NCBI GenBank assembly: GCA_020637805.1 | Contig: JACKJU010000006.1 | Coordinates: 213,649-277,648 of the forward strand | Length of the DNA: 64,000 nucleotides | Reading direction: 5' to 3' | Source: Nitratireductor sp. | GTDB lineage: Bacteria; Pseudomonadota; Alphaproteobacteria; Rhizobiales; Rhizobiaceae | Shown: positions 46,138 through 55,113 of the stretch, piece after piece | Numbering within the stretch: position 1 is the first letter of the stretch | Layout: each line of letters begins with the position of its first letter | Notes under the pieces: model-generated | The model's database searches: none | Seen by the model: only the letters and a program-made list of their open reading frames with translations | Told to the model about the DNA's origin: nothing | Translations under genes and position numbers: made by a program

Positions 46138-46177
46138 GGCAAGCGGCTGAACTCCAGCAACGGACGAACGGCAAGCG

Positions 46178-46966
46178 ATGGCTCGTACAGCACTCTTGAA
46201 CGTCATGGTTCAGGCCGCGATGAAGGCGGGCCGTTCGCTGGCGCGCGACTTTGGCGAGGTGTCCAACCTCCAGGTTTCCGTTAAGGGACCGGGCGACTTC
46301 GTGTCCGCCGCAGACCGCAAGGCCGAGAAGATCGTATTCGAGGAACTGTCGAAGGCGCGTCCCGGCTATTCCTTCCTGATGGAAGAGAGCGGCGTGGTCG
46401 AGGGCAAGGACGACCAGCATCGCTGGATCATCGATCCTCTCGACGGGACGACCAATTTCCTGCACGGCATTCCGGTGTTCGGTGTTTCCATTGCGCTTGA
46501 GACCCAGGGCAAGCTTGTGGCGGGCGTCGTCTACAATCCTGTCATGGATGAGCTTTACACTGCCGAGTATGGTGGTGGCGCATTCTTCAACGACCGGCGT
46601 TTGCGCGTGGCCAATCGCAAGGAAATGACGGATTGCGTGTTTGCGACCGGTATTCCGCATCTCGGACGCCCGGCTCATGGTGATTTTCTGGAACAACAGC
46701 GCAGGGTGATGCTCAACTCTTCCGGGGTTCGCCGGTTTGGTGCCGCGGCGCTTGACCTTTGCTTCGTTGCAGGTGGCCGGGTCGATGGTTTCTGGGAAAC
46801 CGGGCTTTCCCCTTGGGACATGGCGGCAGGCATGGTGATCGTGAAGGAGGCCGGCGGTTTCATTTCTGATCTCGATGGCGGTCAGGACATGTTCACCAAG
46901 ACGAGCATTGTTGCGGGCAACGAAACCATTCACCGCAAGCTGCGTGAGACCGTCAACGGCAAGTGA
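46178..46966 (+). CDS. suhB: Inositol-1-monophosphatase (SuhB family)
   Basis: A 262-residue Mg-dependent phosphatase. MEESGVV, DPLDGTTNF and WDMAAGMVI are the three IMPase metal-binding motifs. SuhB also affects rRNA transcription and regulation in enterobacteria; that is not shown here. It starts 40 bp after efp and is probably co-transcribed with it. The motifs are closer to SuhB than to the HisN copy at 8043. Confidence 0.93.
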   Translation: MARTALLNVMVQAAMKAGRSLARDFGEVSNLQVSVKGPGDFVSAADRKAEKIVFEELSKARPGYSFLMEESGVVEGKDDQHRWIIDPLDGTTNFLHGIPVFGVSIALETQGKLVAGVVYNPVMDELYTAEYGGGAFFNDRRLRVANRKEMTDCVFATGIPHLGRPAHGDFLEQQRRVMLNSSGVRRFGAAALDLCFVAGGRVDGFWETGLSPWDMAAGMVIVKEAGGFISDLDGGQDMFTKTSIVAGNETIHRKLRETVNGK

Positions 46967-47251
46967 CCATGACGGAATGCCTCGTTGGGCATTCATGAAA
47001 GCGACAGATTCTCCGCCGAAAAGAAGATGGCGAACGCGGCAGTACTTCCCTCATGGTAGTGGAGGTAATGCCGCTTTATATGCCGCTGACCGTCCGGAAC
47101 AGGGCAGTAAGTTCAGTTCCTTGCCCAGACCCTCCGTTTACACTGCGGCGTGAAACGGTCTAGGTTCTGGTCACCGGCACGGTGCCCAAGGTTTGCGCAA
47201 GCGACATGGTGCATTTCTACAGCCGGACCGCGGATGACGAGGAGAGTGACA

Positions 47252-48259
47252 GTGGCGCGCAGTTTCGATCCCTACAGGTTTTCCAGACCGCACCTGTTCC
47301 TGTTGTCGATGGTGATCTTTCTCATCATCGTCGGTTTCCTGGCAGCTATCCTCTACGGCCAGATCGCAACCGCGTTCAATTCCAACCCGGGACTGAATGG
47401 ACTGATCCTGTTCGTGCTGGCGGTAGGCATACTCCTGACATTCGGGCAGGTGATACGCCTTCTGCCGGAGGTTTCCTGGGCCAATTCCTTCCGAGAGGGC
47501 GGGGATATCGAAAGCCGCCGCGAACCCGTCCTGCTGGCTCCGATGAAAGGCCTGCTCGGCAATACAAGCGCCAACATGGCGCTTTCGACCGCCTCAATGC
47601 GTTCCATCCTCGATTCGATCGGCAACAGGCTCGATGACCTGCGCGACATCTCGCGCTACCTTATCGGGCTTCTGGTCTTTCTGGGACTGCTCGGCACATT
47701 CTGGGGGTTGTTGAACACGATCGGTTCCATCGGCGAAACCATTCAGTCGCTCAATCCGAATTCCGGTGATGCCAACGATGTTCTCGATGTTCTGAAGACG
47801 GGCCTTAAGGCACCGCTGGACGGCATGGGCACGGCATTCTCATCCTCCCTGTTCGGTCTCGCGGGCTCACTCATTCTTGGTTTTCTGGACCTTCAGGCGG
47901 GCAGGGCGCAGACACGCTTCTACACCGAACTTGAAAACTGGCTGTCCTCCATCACCGACACGACCGTGGACTTCACCAACCTGAAAGGTGCATCGTCGGA
48001 GGAACTGCGCACGCATCTCGACCAGATCACCCAGAGCTTGCAGCAGGGCGGCGGCGGCAGCCAGCGCGCCACGGCCGCGATGGCCAGCCTTGCGGAAAGT
48101 ATCCAGGGACTGGTTCAGCACATGCGTGCCGAACAGCAGACCATTCGCCAGCAGCTCGACCGCCAGGGCGAACAGCAGAACAGGTTGATGGAAACCATGA
48201 CGCGTATCGACGCCTTCTTCGACAGGGCGGCGAACCGGTCCGGCGACAAGAAGCAGTAG
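47252..48259 (+). CDS. MotA/TolQ/ExbB-like membrane channel protein
   Basis: About 335 residues. Three hydrophobic segments (about 17-40, 50-70 and 140-170) and GLLGTFWGLLNTIGSIGETI match the MotA/TolQ/ExbB proton-channel fold, while a Gln-rich C-terminal helix (about 270-330) is extra. Two starts compete: GTG at 47252, with GAGGAG upstream, and ATG at 47234; the GTG is favoured. It is 24 bp upstream of an OmpA/MotB-like gene, so the pair likely forms a stator-like complex, separate from flagella and Tol-Pal. Confidence 0.75.
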   Translation: MARSFDPYRFSRPHLFLLSMVIFLIIVGFLAAILYGQIATAFNSNPGLNGLILFVLAVGILLTFGQVIRLLPEVSWANSFREGGDIESRREPVLLAPMKGLLGNTSANMALSTASMRSILDSIGNRLDDLRDISRYLIGLLVFLGLLGTFWGLLNTIGSIGETIQSLNPNSGDANDVLDVLKTGLKAPLDGMGTAFSSSLFGLAGSLILGFLDLQAGRAQTRFYTELENWLSSITDTTVDFTNLKGASSEELRTHLDQITQSLQQGGGGSQRATAAMASLAESIQGLVQHMRAEQQTIRQQLDRQGEQQNRLMETMTRIDAFFDRAANRSGDKKQ

Positions 48260-48283
48260 CAATCCAGGAGAGAGTTCCGGCAG

Positions 48284-49315
48284 ATGGCATTTGCACGTTC
48301 CAGAAGGCGGGAAAACCGGGTCGATTACTGGCCCGGATTCGTCGACGCGCTTTCGTCGCTGCTTCTCGCTGTCATCTTCCTGCTTTCCGTTTTCGTGCTG
48401 GCGCAGTTCCTGCTCAGCCAGGAGATTTCCGGCAAGGACGAGGTTCTGAACCGGCTCAATTCCCAGATCAACGAATTGACCGAACTTCTCGCGCTCGAAC
48501 GCGGCAACAAGCAGGACCTGCAGGATTCCGTTGCAAATCTGTCGGCCTCACTCTCGGATGCAGAGAATGAGCGCTCGCGTTTGCAGCAGCTGCTGGAGTC
48601 GGGTTCCGGTGCGGCCGACCAGGCGCAAACGCGGATTGGCGCTCTGGCGCAGCAACTCGATGAAGAACGCCAATTGAGCCAGCGGGCGCAAAGCCAGGTG
48701 GAATTGCTAAACCAGCAGATCTCGGCATTGCGCCGCCAGATTGCGGCGCTCGAAGATGCGCTTGAAGCGTCCGAGAGCCGCGACAGGGAGAGCCAGACCA
48801 AGATTGCCGATCTCGGCAAGCGGCTCAACGTGGCACTGGCGCAAAGGGTGCAGGAACTGAACCGCTATCGTTCGGACTTCTTTGGCAGGCTGCGGGAGAT
48901 CCTCTCCGACCGGTCCGATATCCGGATCGTTGGCGACCGCTTCGTGTTCCAGTCGGAAGTGCTGTTCACGTCGGGTTCGGCCGATCTCAATCCTACAGGC
49001 CTGGAGGAGATGAAGAAGGTTGCCGATGCCTTGCTACAGATCGCTTCAGAGATACCTGACGACATCGCCTGGGTGTTGCGCGTGGACGGGCATACGGATG
49101 ACATCCCGCTTTCGGGAACCGGCCGCTACAAGGACAACTGGGAACTCTCGCAGGCGCGTGCCCTCTCGGTCGTGAAATACTTCATCTCGCAGGGAATTCC
49201 TGCCACGCGACTCGTGGCCGCCGGTTTCGGCGAGTTCCAGCCGCTCGAACCGGGTGACAGCGATGAGGCACGTGCCAAGAACCGCCGCATCGAACTCAAG
49301 CTGACCGAACGCTGA
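48284..49315 (+). CDS. OmpA/MotB-like peptidoglycan-binding protein with coiled coil
   Basis: A 343-residue protein. One N-terminal membrane helix (about 20-45) is followed by a long coiled coil (about 55-205, heptad-like, rich in Gln/Leu/Glu), then an OmpA/MotB domain (about 220-340) with the peptidoglycan-binding patterns FTSGSADLNPTGLEEM and VDGHTDDIPL and the end RRIELKLTER. It resembles MotB/PomB but is not near flagellar genes. It is paired with the channel-like gene just upstream. Confidence 0.85.
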   Translation: MAFARSRRRENRVDYWPGFVDALSSLLLAVIFLLSVFVLAQFLLSQEISGKDEVLNRLNSQINELTELLALERGNKQDLQDSVANLSASLSDAENERSRLQQLLESGSGAADQAQTRIGALAQQLDEERQLSQRAQSQVELLNQQISALRRQIAALEDALEASESRDRESQTKIADLGKRLNVALAQRVQELNRYRSDFFGRLREILSDRSDIRIVGDRFVFQSEVLFTSGSADLNPTGLEEMKKVADALLQIASEIPDDIAWVLRVDGHTDDIPLSGTGRYKDNWELSQARALSVVKYFISQGIPATRLVAAGFGEFQPLEPGDSDEARAKNRRIELKLTER

Positions 49316-49357
49316 TACGTCAGGATTCCCCTGACCTGTTTGGAAGCAAGTCGCTTT

Positions 49358-50368
49358 CTATTCCACCGTCAGGACGATCTTGCCGATATGACGGCCTTCC
49401 TCCATGCGCGCATGGGCCTCGTCAGCCTTGGTCAGGGGAAAGCTGCTGTCCATCACGGGACCCACGCTGCCTGCCTCCAGAAGCGGAATCACCCTTTCTG
49501 CAAGTTCGCGCGCGATCTGCGCCTTGAACGCCACCGGACGAGGACGAAGCGTCGAGCCTGTATGCGTAAGACGTTTCGTCATCAGCTTGGCGAAGTTCAC
49601 CTCCGCTTTCGGGCCGCCCAGGAAGGCAATCTGAACGATGCGGCCATCTTCTGCGGCGGTATCGTAGTTGCGCTCCACGTAGCTGCCGCCGACCATGTCG
49701 AGAATGAGATCGACGCCCTTGCCCTCGGTGAATTCGCGCGCCTTGGAAACGAAGTCCTCTTCCCTGTAATTGATCGCAAGATCGGCGCCGAGATCCAGGC
49801 AGGCCTGGCATTTCTCCTCGGAACCGGCTGTCGCGATCACGTTTGCGCCAAAGGCGCGGGCAAGTTGGATCGCGGTTGTACCGATGCCGCTGGTGCCGCC
49901 ATGCACCATGAAGGTCTCACCCTGTACCAGCCGTCCACGCTGAAAGACATTGTGCCAGACAGTGAAAAACGTCTCGGGTATCGCTGCGGCCTTCTCCATG
50001 CTCATCCCCGCCGGAACCGGCAGGCAGTTGTCAAAATGGGCGAGGCAGTATTCGGCGTAGCCGCCCCCCGGCACCAGCGCCATGACCTGGGTCCCGAGAT
50101 GTTCGCGCGCGATGCCATCGCCGAGCGCGACGATTTCGCCTGCAATTTCAAGGCCGGGAATGTCTGGAGCACCAGGCGGAGGCGGGTATGCCCCCATTCG
50201 CTGAAGGCAGTCTGGCCGGTTGACACCGGCAGCAGCTACCTTGACCAGGACCTGTCCCGATCCGGGTTCCGGTACGTCGCGGGTTTCGGGCTTGAGCACC
50301 TCTGGTCCTCCCGGTGTGGATATTCCGATTGCCGTCATCGTGCCGGGGATGGATGTCTGGTTTGTCAT
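49358..50368 (-). CDS. NAD(P)H quinone oxidoreductase (zeta-crystallin/PIG3 type)
   Basis: A 336-residue medium-chain dehydrogenase fold. VNRPDCLQRMGAYPPPPGAPDIPGLE in pieces (about 50-74) and MVHGGTSGIGTTAIQLARAFG (about 145-165) are the substrate and NADPH-binding regions. The two structural zinc cysteine sites of alcohol dehydrogenases are absent, as in quinone oxidoreductases. It is divergent from the DUF1192 gene at 50519. Confidence 0.9.
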   Translation of the reverse strand: MTNQTSIPGTMTAIGISTPGGPEVLKPETRDVPEPGSGQVLVKVAAAGVNRPDCLQRMGAYPPPPGAPDIPGLEIAGEIVALGDGIAREHLGTQVMALVPGGGYAEYCLAHFDNCLPVPAGMSMEKAAAIPETFFTVWHNVFQRGRLVQGETFMVHGGTSGIGTTAIQLARAFGANVIATAGSEEKCQACLDLGADLAINYREEDFVSKAREFTEGKGVDLILDMVGGSYVERNYDTAAEDGRIVQIAFLGGPKAEVNFAKLMTKRLTHTGSTLRPRPVAFKAQIARELAERVIPLLEAGSVGPVMDSSFPLTKADEAHARMEEGRHIGKIVLTVE

Positions 50369-50518
50369 GTTGCGCCTTCGTTTTCTTGCGAATTCGTCAA
50401 AATCCGAATAGCTCTACTGGTGTCATGGTCCAGCATGCAGATATAGCGCTGCGCGGGCGAGAACAAGTTTGCCCAGGCCATTATGCGAACCGAACGCAAA
50501 CCCGGGAGGTGATTTCAG

Positions 50519-50710
50519 ATGCAGGAAGACGACAAACCCCGGCCGAGACCGGCGTTTCAGCCAGGCCAGAATCTCGATTCGATGTCCGTGGAAGAACTTC
50601 AGGCTACAATCGAAATGTTGCGGGAGGAAATAGGCCGGCTTGAATCTGCGGCGCGCGCCAAGGCAGAACATCTTTCGGTTGCCGATGCACTCTTCGCGCC
50701 CAAAAAGTGA
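50519..50710 (+). CDS. DUF1192 family small protein
   Basis: A 63-residue protein of the DUF1192 family. The core SMSVEELQATIEMLREEIGRLE (about 21-42) is an amphipathic helix, and the end is LSVADALFAP. GGGAGG lies 7-8 bases before the ATG. The family is limited to Alphaproteobacteria; the function is unknown. A CtrA-type box lies 25 bp after its stop. Confidence 0.82.
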   Translation: MQEDDKPRPRPAFQPGQNLDSMSVEELQATIEMLREEIGRLESAARAKAEHLSVADALFAPKK

Positions 50711-50734
50711 AAAATCCGAAAATCGTCATGCGAG

Positions 50735-50749
50735 TTAACCCTCAGTTAA
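50735..50749. promoter_or_regulatory. CtrA-type box TTAA-N7-TTAA
   Basis: TTAA at 50735-50738 and 50746-50749, with seven bases (CCCTCAG) between them, fits the CtrA consensus exactly. It lies 100 bp before a strong terminator and 230 bp before DUF1465. It may control either, or the small RNA proposed between. Confidence 0.55.
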
Positions 50750-50764
50750 GCTTTATGGGGCATT

Positions 50765-50873
50765 AATGAACTTATCCGGACTTTCCGGATTCATTCCGGG
50801 TGGTTTCTTGATCCATCCTGATTGACGCCTCCCTGTTAACTCTTCAGAGCCGCTTCTTGCGGCTCTTTTTTTG
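50765..50873 (+). ncRNA. Candidate CtrA-controlled small RNA with anti-SD motif
   Basis: From the CtrA box to the terminator is about 110 bases without an ORF. They contain a hairpin (ATCCGG-ACTTT-CCGGAT, near 50777-50793), the unpaired-looking CCTCCC at 50828-50833, complementary to a Shine-Dalgarno, and a strong terminator at 50846-50873. CCUCCC loops are used by trans-acting sRNAs in Hyphomicrobiales. It may instead be the 3' UTR of DUF1192. The 5' end is a guess. Confidence 0.4.
50846..50873 (+). terminator. Intrinsic terminator upstream of DUF1465
   Basis: AGAGCCGC and GCGGCTCT form an 8-bp stem with loop TTCTT, followed by seven T. It ends the DUF1192 transcript or a separate small RNA. 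Confidence 0.88.
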
Positions 50874-50980
50874 TCCTGGCGTCTGTCCTCCGATCTTAAC
50901 AATAATCCGCAAAGGTGCTTTACCCGGTCTCCGGCGAGGGATAGAAATCCTGACCAATGCGGCAATGGGATGGATACAGC

Positions 50981-51490
50981 ATGCGCGGAAACACGATTAG
51001 CCTGTCGGAGCACCTGGCTTTCTCGGATCGCTTCAATCAGCTTTTCAGAAGCGGCATGGAGCTTGTCGAAGAAAGCGCGAACTATCTTGATGGCGAAGGC
51101 CGCGAGGAAGCCAAGGCCATGCCCAAGGCGGCAATGGTGGTCTACGGCACCGAGTCGATGCGGCTGACCACGCGGCTGATGCAACTTGCGTCCTGGCTGT
51201 TGCTGCAGCGCGCGGCAAACGAGGGCGAAATGACGCGTGACCAGTTCCTGGCCGAGAAACGCAAGATCAGCCTTGATACGCTGCCGGTCAGCAATGTGGG
51301 TGCGGAATGGGAAGAACTGCCAGCGGCCTTCGTTGCTCTGGTCAACCGCTCCTTGAGCCTGCAAACGCGCATCACCGCGATAGATGCCGAACTCTACCAT
51401 TACAAGGCGCCCGAGACCCCGGTAGACAACCCGGTCGACCAGCAGATCAATCTGCTTTCCACGGCATTGGGCGCGCGCCGCAAGGCATAA
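50981..51490 (+). CDS. DUF1465 family protein
   Basis: A 169-residue helical protein of the alphaproteobacterial DUF1465 family, with FRSGMELVEESANYLDGEGR, YGTESMRLTTRLMQLASWLL and LIMI-like helical blocks forming a likely all-alpha fold. An ATG 8 codons earlier (50957) is an alternative start. The genes on either side (DUF1192, rpmE, ABC transporter) are a common Hyphomicrobiales neighbourhood. The function is unknown. Confidence 0.85.
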   Translation: MRGNTISLSEHLAFSDRFNQLFRSGMELVEESANYLDGEGREEAKAMPKAAMVVYGTESMRLTTRLMQLASWLLLQRAANEGEMTRDQFLAEKRKISLDTLPVSNVGAEWEELPAAFVALVNRSLSLQTRITAIDAELYHYKAPETPVDNPVDQQINLLSTALGARRKA

Positions 51491-51550
51491 CGGGCCCGCG
51501 CCGCAAGGCATGATCGCCGCGTTCTGGCGTTCCATTTTTCTAAGACAACA

Positions 51551-51578
51551 AAAAACCCGGCACAAAGGCCGGGTTTTT
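51551..51578. terminator. Bidirectional terminator between DUF1465 and rpmE
   Basis: AAAAACCCGGC and GCCGGGTTTTT form an 11-bp stem with a 6-base loop. The A- and T-tracts let it serve both convergent genes. Confidence 0.88.
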
Positions 51579-51600
51579 CGCAACTGAATGACAGCAAGGC

Positions 51601-51822
51601 TTAAAGGCCAAGGCCCTCGAAGCGCTTCTTGAACTTGGAAACGCGGCCACCGCGGTCCATGAGCTGCTGGTTTCCGCCGGTCCATGCCGGGTGAGACGTC
51701 GGGTCAATATCGAGATTGAGCGTATCGCCTTCCGAACCCCAGGTGGAACGGGTCGTATATTCGGTGCCATCGGTCATGACGACCTTGATCATGTGGTAGT
51801 CGGGATGAATGTCCTTTTTCAT
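51601..51822 (-). CDS. rpmE: 50S ribosomal protein L31
   Basis: A 73-residue protein starting [20 protein letters not shown], with [19 protein letters not shown] in the second half. No CxxC pairs are present, so it is the zinc-independent (C-) type common in this order. It is convergent with DUF1465 and divergent from the ABC transporter gene. Confidence 0.96.
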   Translation of the reverse strand: MKKDIHPDYHMIKVVMTDGTEYTTRSTWGSEGDTLNLDIDPTSHPAWTGGNQQLMDRGGRVSKFKKRFEGLGL

Positions 51823-52128
51823 CGTCCTGTTCCTGCGTCTGCGGGAGAGTGGCGTGCCTTTCAGGCCTGCCTCGTCATTCCCGTGTCAATATCCGGTAAA
51901 CGTTGAAAAGCCGCGGACAGGTCCACGGCTTGAACTTGGCCGTCTCCATACAGTAGCCAGCCGGGTATTGCAAGTCTTTGAGGCATGTCCTGATCGGGTC
52001 CAAGCAAAATGCCGCATTGGAAGCCGGCAGGGTTGCATGGCATCGCTGTTTGGGGACATAACGCAGTCAAAACTTCCCGGGCCCAGGGTCCGGAACAATT
52101 CGCGGAAAGCACATTGACCGATCAAGCC

Positions 52129-53928
52129 ATGACCGCCAGCGCCACCGGCGCGCAAGAGGGTAGCACGGTTGCCGAAACGCGGCGGCGTTCCTTGCGGCCG
52201 CTCGCCCGCTTGTGGCCCTACATGAGCCGATACAAACCGCGCGTTGCTGCAGCACTCTTCTTCCTGCTTCTCGCTGCTGGAACCACGCTGACCTTTCCAG
52301 TGGCCGTGCGCAACATGATCGACCACGGTTTCGTAGGTAACAATCCGGAATTCATCGGCAACTATTTTTCCGCGCTCATGCTTGTTGCGGCCCTGCTGGC
52401 GCTGGCCAGTGCCTGCCGCTACTACTTCGTCATTTGGCTGGGCGAGCGTGTCATCTCCGACCTGCGCAAGGATGTCTTTGCCCATGTGGCGAAACTCTCT
52501 CCGGGTTTTTACGATCGCAACCAGTCCGGCGAGATCGTTTCGCGGCTGACAGCCGACACTACCCAGATCAAATCCGCGGTTGGTGCGACTGCGTCGCTTG
52601 CCCTGCGCAACACGTTGCTTGCCATCGGCGCAGTCGGCGCAATGACATATACCGCCCCCGATCTCGCACTGATCGTGCTGGCCGCCATTCCGGTGATCGT
52701 CGTTCCGATCGTCGCCTTTGGTCGCGCGGTCCGGAAACGCTCAAGGGCAGCGCAGGATACGCTTGCCAATGCGACGGCCTATGCGACAGAGGCGATTGGA
52801 GCCGTGCGCGTCGTGCAGGCATTCGCGAATGGCTCGCTGGTCAGCCGTAAATATGCTGGCGCCGTGGAGAACTCCTTCGACGCGGCGAACAAGGCAATAC
52901 GTACACGTGCCTTCCTGACCGCCTTTGCGATCTTCCTGATTTTCACGAGCGTAATCGCGGTGCTGTGGATCGGTGCCCGCAACGTGCTCGCGGGATCGAT
53001 GTCGCCGGGCGTGCTTTCGCAGTTCCTGCTTTATGCCGTTTTCGCGGCTGGTTCTCTCGGTTCCCTGTCCGAAGTCTGGGGCGAACTTTCGCAGGCAGCC
53101 GGCGCAGCCGAACGTATTGCCGAACTGCTCGACGAGGAGCCGGAAATTCGCGCACCGGACAGGCCTGCCGAACTGCCAACGCCAGTTCGCGGCGAGATCG
53201 CATTCCAGGCCGTCGATTTTTCGTATCCGACCCGTCCGGGCGAGCAGAGCCTCAAGGGCCTGAGCGTGAACATCAAACCGGGTGAGACGGTGGCCGTTGT
53301 CGGTCCTTCCGGGGCAGGCAAGAGCACGCTGTTCGCTTTGATGCTGCGCTTCTACGATCCGCAGTCGGGCAAGGTGACCCTTGATGGCTTAAATCTAAGC
53401 GATCTCGATCCGGATGACCTGCGAAGTGCGATTGCGACCGTGCCGCAGGACACGGTAATCTTCGCCGCCACGGCGAGCGAGAACATTGGAATGGGGCGCG
53501 AAGGTGCCAGCGAGGCGGAGATCGTTGCCGCAGCCAAGGCTGCTCATGCCGACGAGTTCATTTCCAGATCGCCGGACGGCTACAAGACACAACTTGGCGA
53601 GCGGGGCGTTACCCTTTCTGGCGGGCAGCGCCAGCGGATTGCCATTGCCCGGGCAATTTTGAAAGACGCACCGGTGTTGTTGCTTGACGAGGCCACGAGT
53701 GCGCTTGATGCCGAAAGCGAGCGGCTTGTTCAAGAGGCGCTCGAAAAGCTGATGGAAGGGCGTACAACGATTGTCATCGCACACCGGCTTGCCACGATAT
53801 TGAAGGCAGACCGCATCCTGGTGATGGAGAACGGGTGCATCGTCGAGGAGGGTACGCATGCGACCCTCTCGAAGAAGAAGAGCGGCCTTTACGCCAGGCT
53901 GGCAAAGCTTCAGTTCAACGCTGGTTGA
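52129..53928 (+). CDS. ABC exporter, permease fused to ATPase (MsbA/AtmA-like)
   Basis: A 599-residue half-transporter with six membrane segments (about 40-320) and a nucleotide-binding domain. Walker A GPSGAGKST lies at about 391-399, the signature LSGGQRQRIAIARA at about 494-507, Walker B VLLLDEATSALD just after, and the switch His in IAHRL. The substrate is uncertain: lipid, peptide or drug. ATG at 52129. It is separated from rpmE by 306 bp with no clear promoter motif. Confidence 0.92.
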   Translation: MTASATGAQEGSTVAETRRRSLRPLARLWPYMSRYKPRVAAALFFLLLAAGTTLTFPVAVRNMIDHGFVGNNPEFIGNYFSALMLVAALLALASACRYYFVIWLGERVISDLRKDVFAHVAKLSPGFYDRNQSGEIVSRLTADTTQIKSAVGATASLALRNTLLAIGAVGAMTYTAPDLALIVLAAIPVIVVPIVAFGRAVRKRSRAAQDTLANATAYATEAIGAVRVVQAFANGSLVSRKYAGAVENSFDAANKAIRTRAFLTAFAIFLIFTSVIAVLWIGARNVLAGSMSPGVLSQFLLYAVFAAGSLGSLSEVWGELSQAAGAAERIAELLDEEPEIRAPDRPAELPTPVRGEIAFQAVDFSYPTRPGEQSLKGLSVNIKPGETVAVVGPSGAGKSTLFALMLRFYDPQSGKVTLDGLNLSDLDPDDLRSAIATVPQDTVIFAATASENIGMGREGASEAEIVAAAKAAHADEFISRSPDGYKTQLGERGVTLSGGQRQRIAIARAILKDAPVLLLDEATSALDAESERLVQEALEKLMEGRTTIVIAHRLATILKADRILVMENGCIVEEGTHATLSKKKSGLYARLAKLQFNAG

Positions 53929-54097
53929 CCGGCCGAAGCCGGAGCTTCGGTTCAGTGCATATGACGGTGTTTCAACGTCAGGCGCAACGCGGCTGAATTC
54001 GCGCGCAATCTTGTCTCCGAAGCAATGGAATCCTTGCTTGTGAATCGCGGCTTGCGGAACGTGCTGTAGAAAACCATGTCTGTCTGGGACCGCCGCC

Positions 54098-55033
54098 ATG
54101 CACGCGCCGTCCATTTCCAAAGGGATCATGCTGTCCTTCGGCAGCCTGTTGCTGCTTGGGATCATGCCGGTGGTTTCGAACAGCCGCCCTGCCGCGGTTG
54201 ACGCCCTGGCATTCGCCGTTGCGTTGTCCTTCTGGCAAACGGTGTTTGCGGGGCCGGTAATGGCAATGGAGTTTCGCCTTGGAACTCGGGGTATCTTCGC
54301 TGCGGCCCTGCCGCGCGCCGATGCCTGGCGAATGGCTGTTGTCGGTCTCCTGACCGGGGCGCTGTTCGGCCTCTCGACCTACCTCTACGTGGAAGGTGTG
54401 GAAAAGGCCGGCGCGGCCAATGCTGCCGTTGCCATGCAGGCCTATCCGCTGTTCGCGATCATTCTGGAATTCGTTTTCTTCCGGCGCAGGAAAACGCCGC
54501 TGGAACTCTTCCTTACACTCCTGCTCACCGCAGCACTCTATTATCTGGGAACCGGCGGTACATGGCGTTTGTCCGGCCTTTCGTTCTGGTTTCTGGTCGC
54601 GGTGGGCGTTCCCCTGATCTGGAGCATCGCCCACCTGATCATCAAGGAAGAGTTGAGCCGGACGCCCGTTACCCCTGCCCAGGTGACATTCTTCAGGGTA
54701 GCCATTTCAACGTTTTTTCTGGTGGTCGTTCTTGCGGTTATCGCCTTTCCCGCCATGGCTGATCTGCCCATGGCGATCATGCAGCCGGTTTCGATATTGA
54801 TGGGGCTGGTCTACTATCTCGAACTCATGGTCTGGTTCTACGCGATCCGGCACATCGACGTTTCTCTGGCAAGCTCGATCACCACACCCTGGCCGGCCCT
54901 GACGATGGTGCTGGCATTTGTCCTGCTCGGAGACAGAATCGAGCTTTACCAGGTAGCAGCACTGGCCGTTGTGGTGATGTGCATCTACGGGCTGACGCTG
55001 GCGAGCCTGCGAAAACCTGTCGTGGCGATCTGA
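54098..55033 (+). CDS. DMT-superfamily transporter (EamA domains), second copy
   Basis: A 311-residue inner-membrane protein with about ten hydrophobic segments in two EamA repeats (about 10-150 and 165-300). YVEGVEKAGAANAAVAMQAYPLF is typical of the first repeat. The substrate is unknown, and it is not close in sequence to the DMT gene at 14945. It is convergent with the following FAD dehydrogenase gene, 80 bp apart. Confidence 0.87.
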   Translation: MHAPSISKGIMLSFGSLLLLGIMPVVSNSRPAAVDALAFAVALSFWQTVFAGPVMAMEFRLGTRGIFAAALPRADAWRMAVVGLLTGALFGLSTYLYVEGVEKAGAANAAVAMQAYPLFAIILEFVFFRRRKTPLELFLTLLLTAALYYLGTGGTWRLSGLSFWFLVAVGVPLIWSIAHLIIKEELSRTPVTPAQVTFFRVAISTFFLVVVLAVIAFPAMADLPMAIMQPVSILMGLVYYLELMVWFYAIRHIDVSLASSITTPWPALTMVLAFVLLGDRIELYQVAALAVVVMCIYGLTLASLRKPVVAI

Positions 55034-55113
55034 AATACAGCCCTTTCAAGACTGTATCCCTCGCATGTGCGCGTGACAGTATGCCGGCCGCATGGCGGCA
55101 GGGGAAAGCGGGC

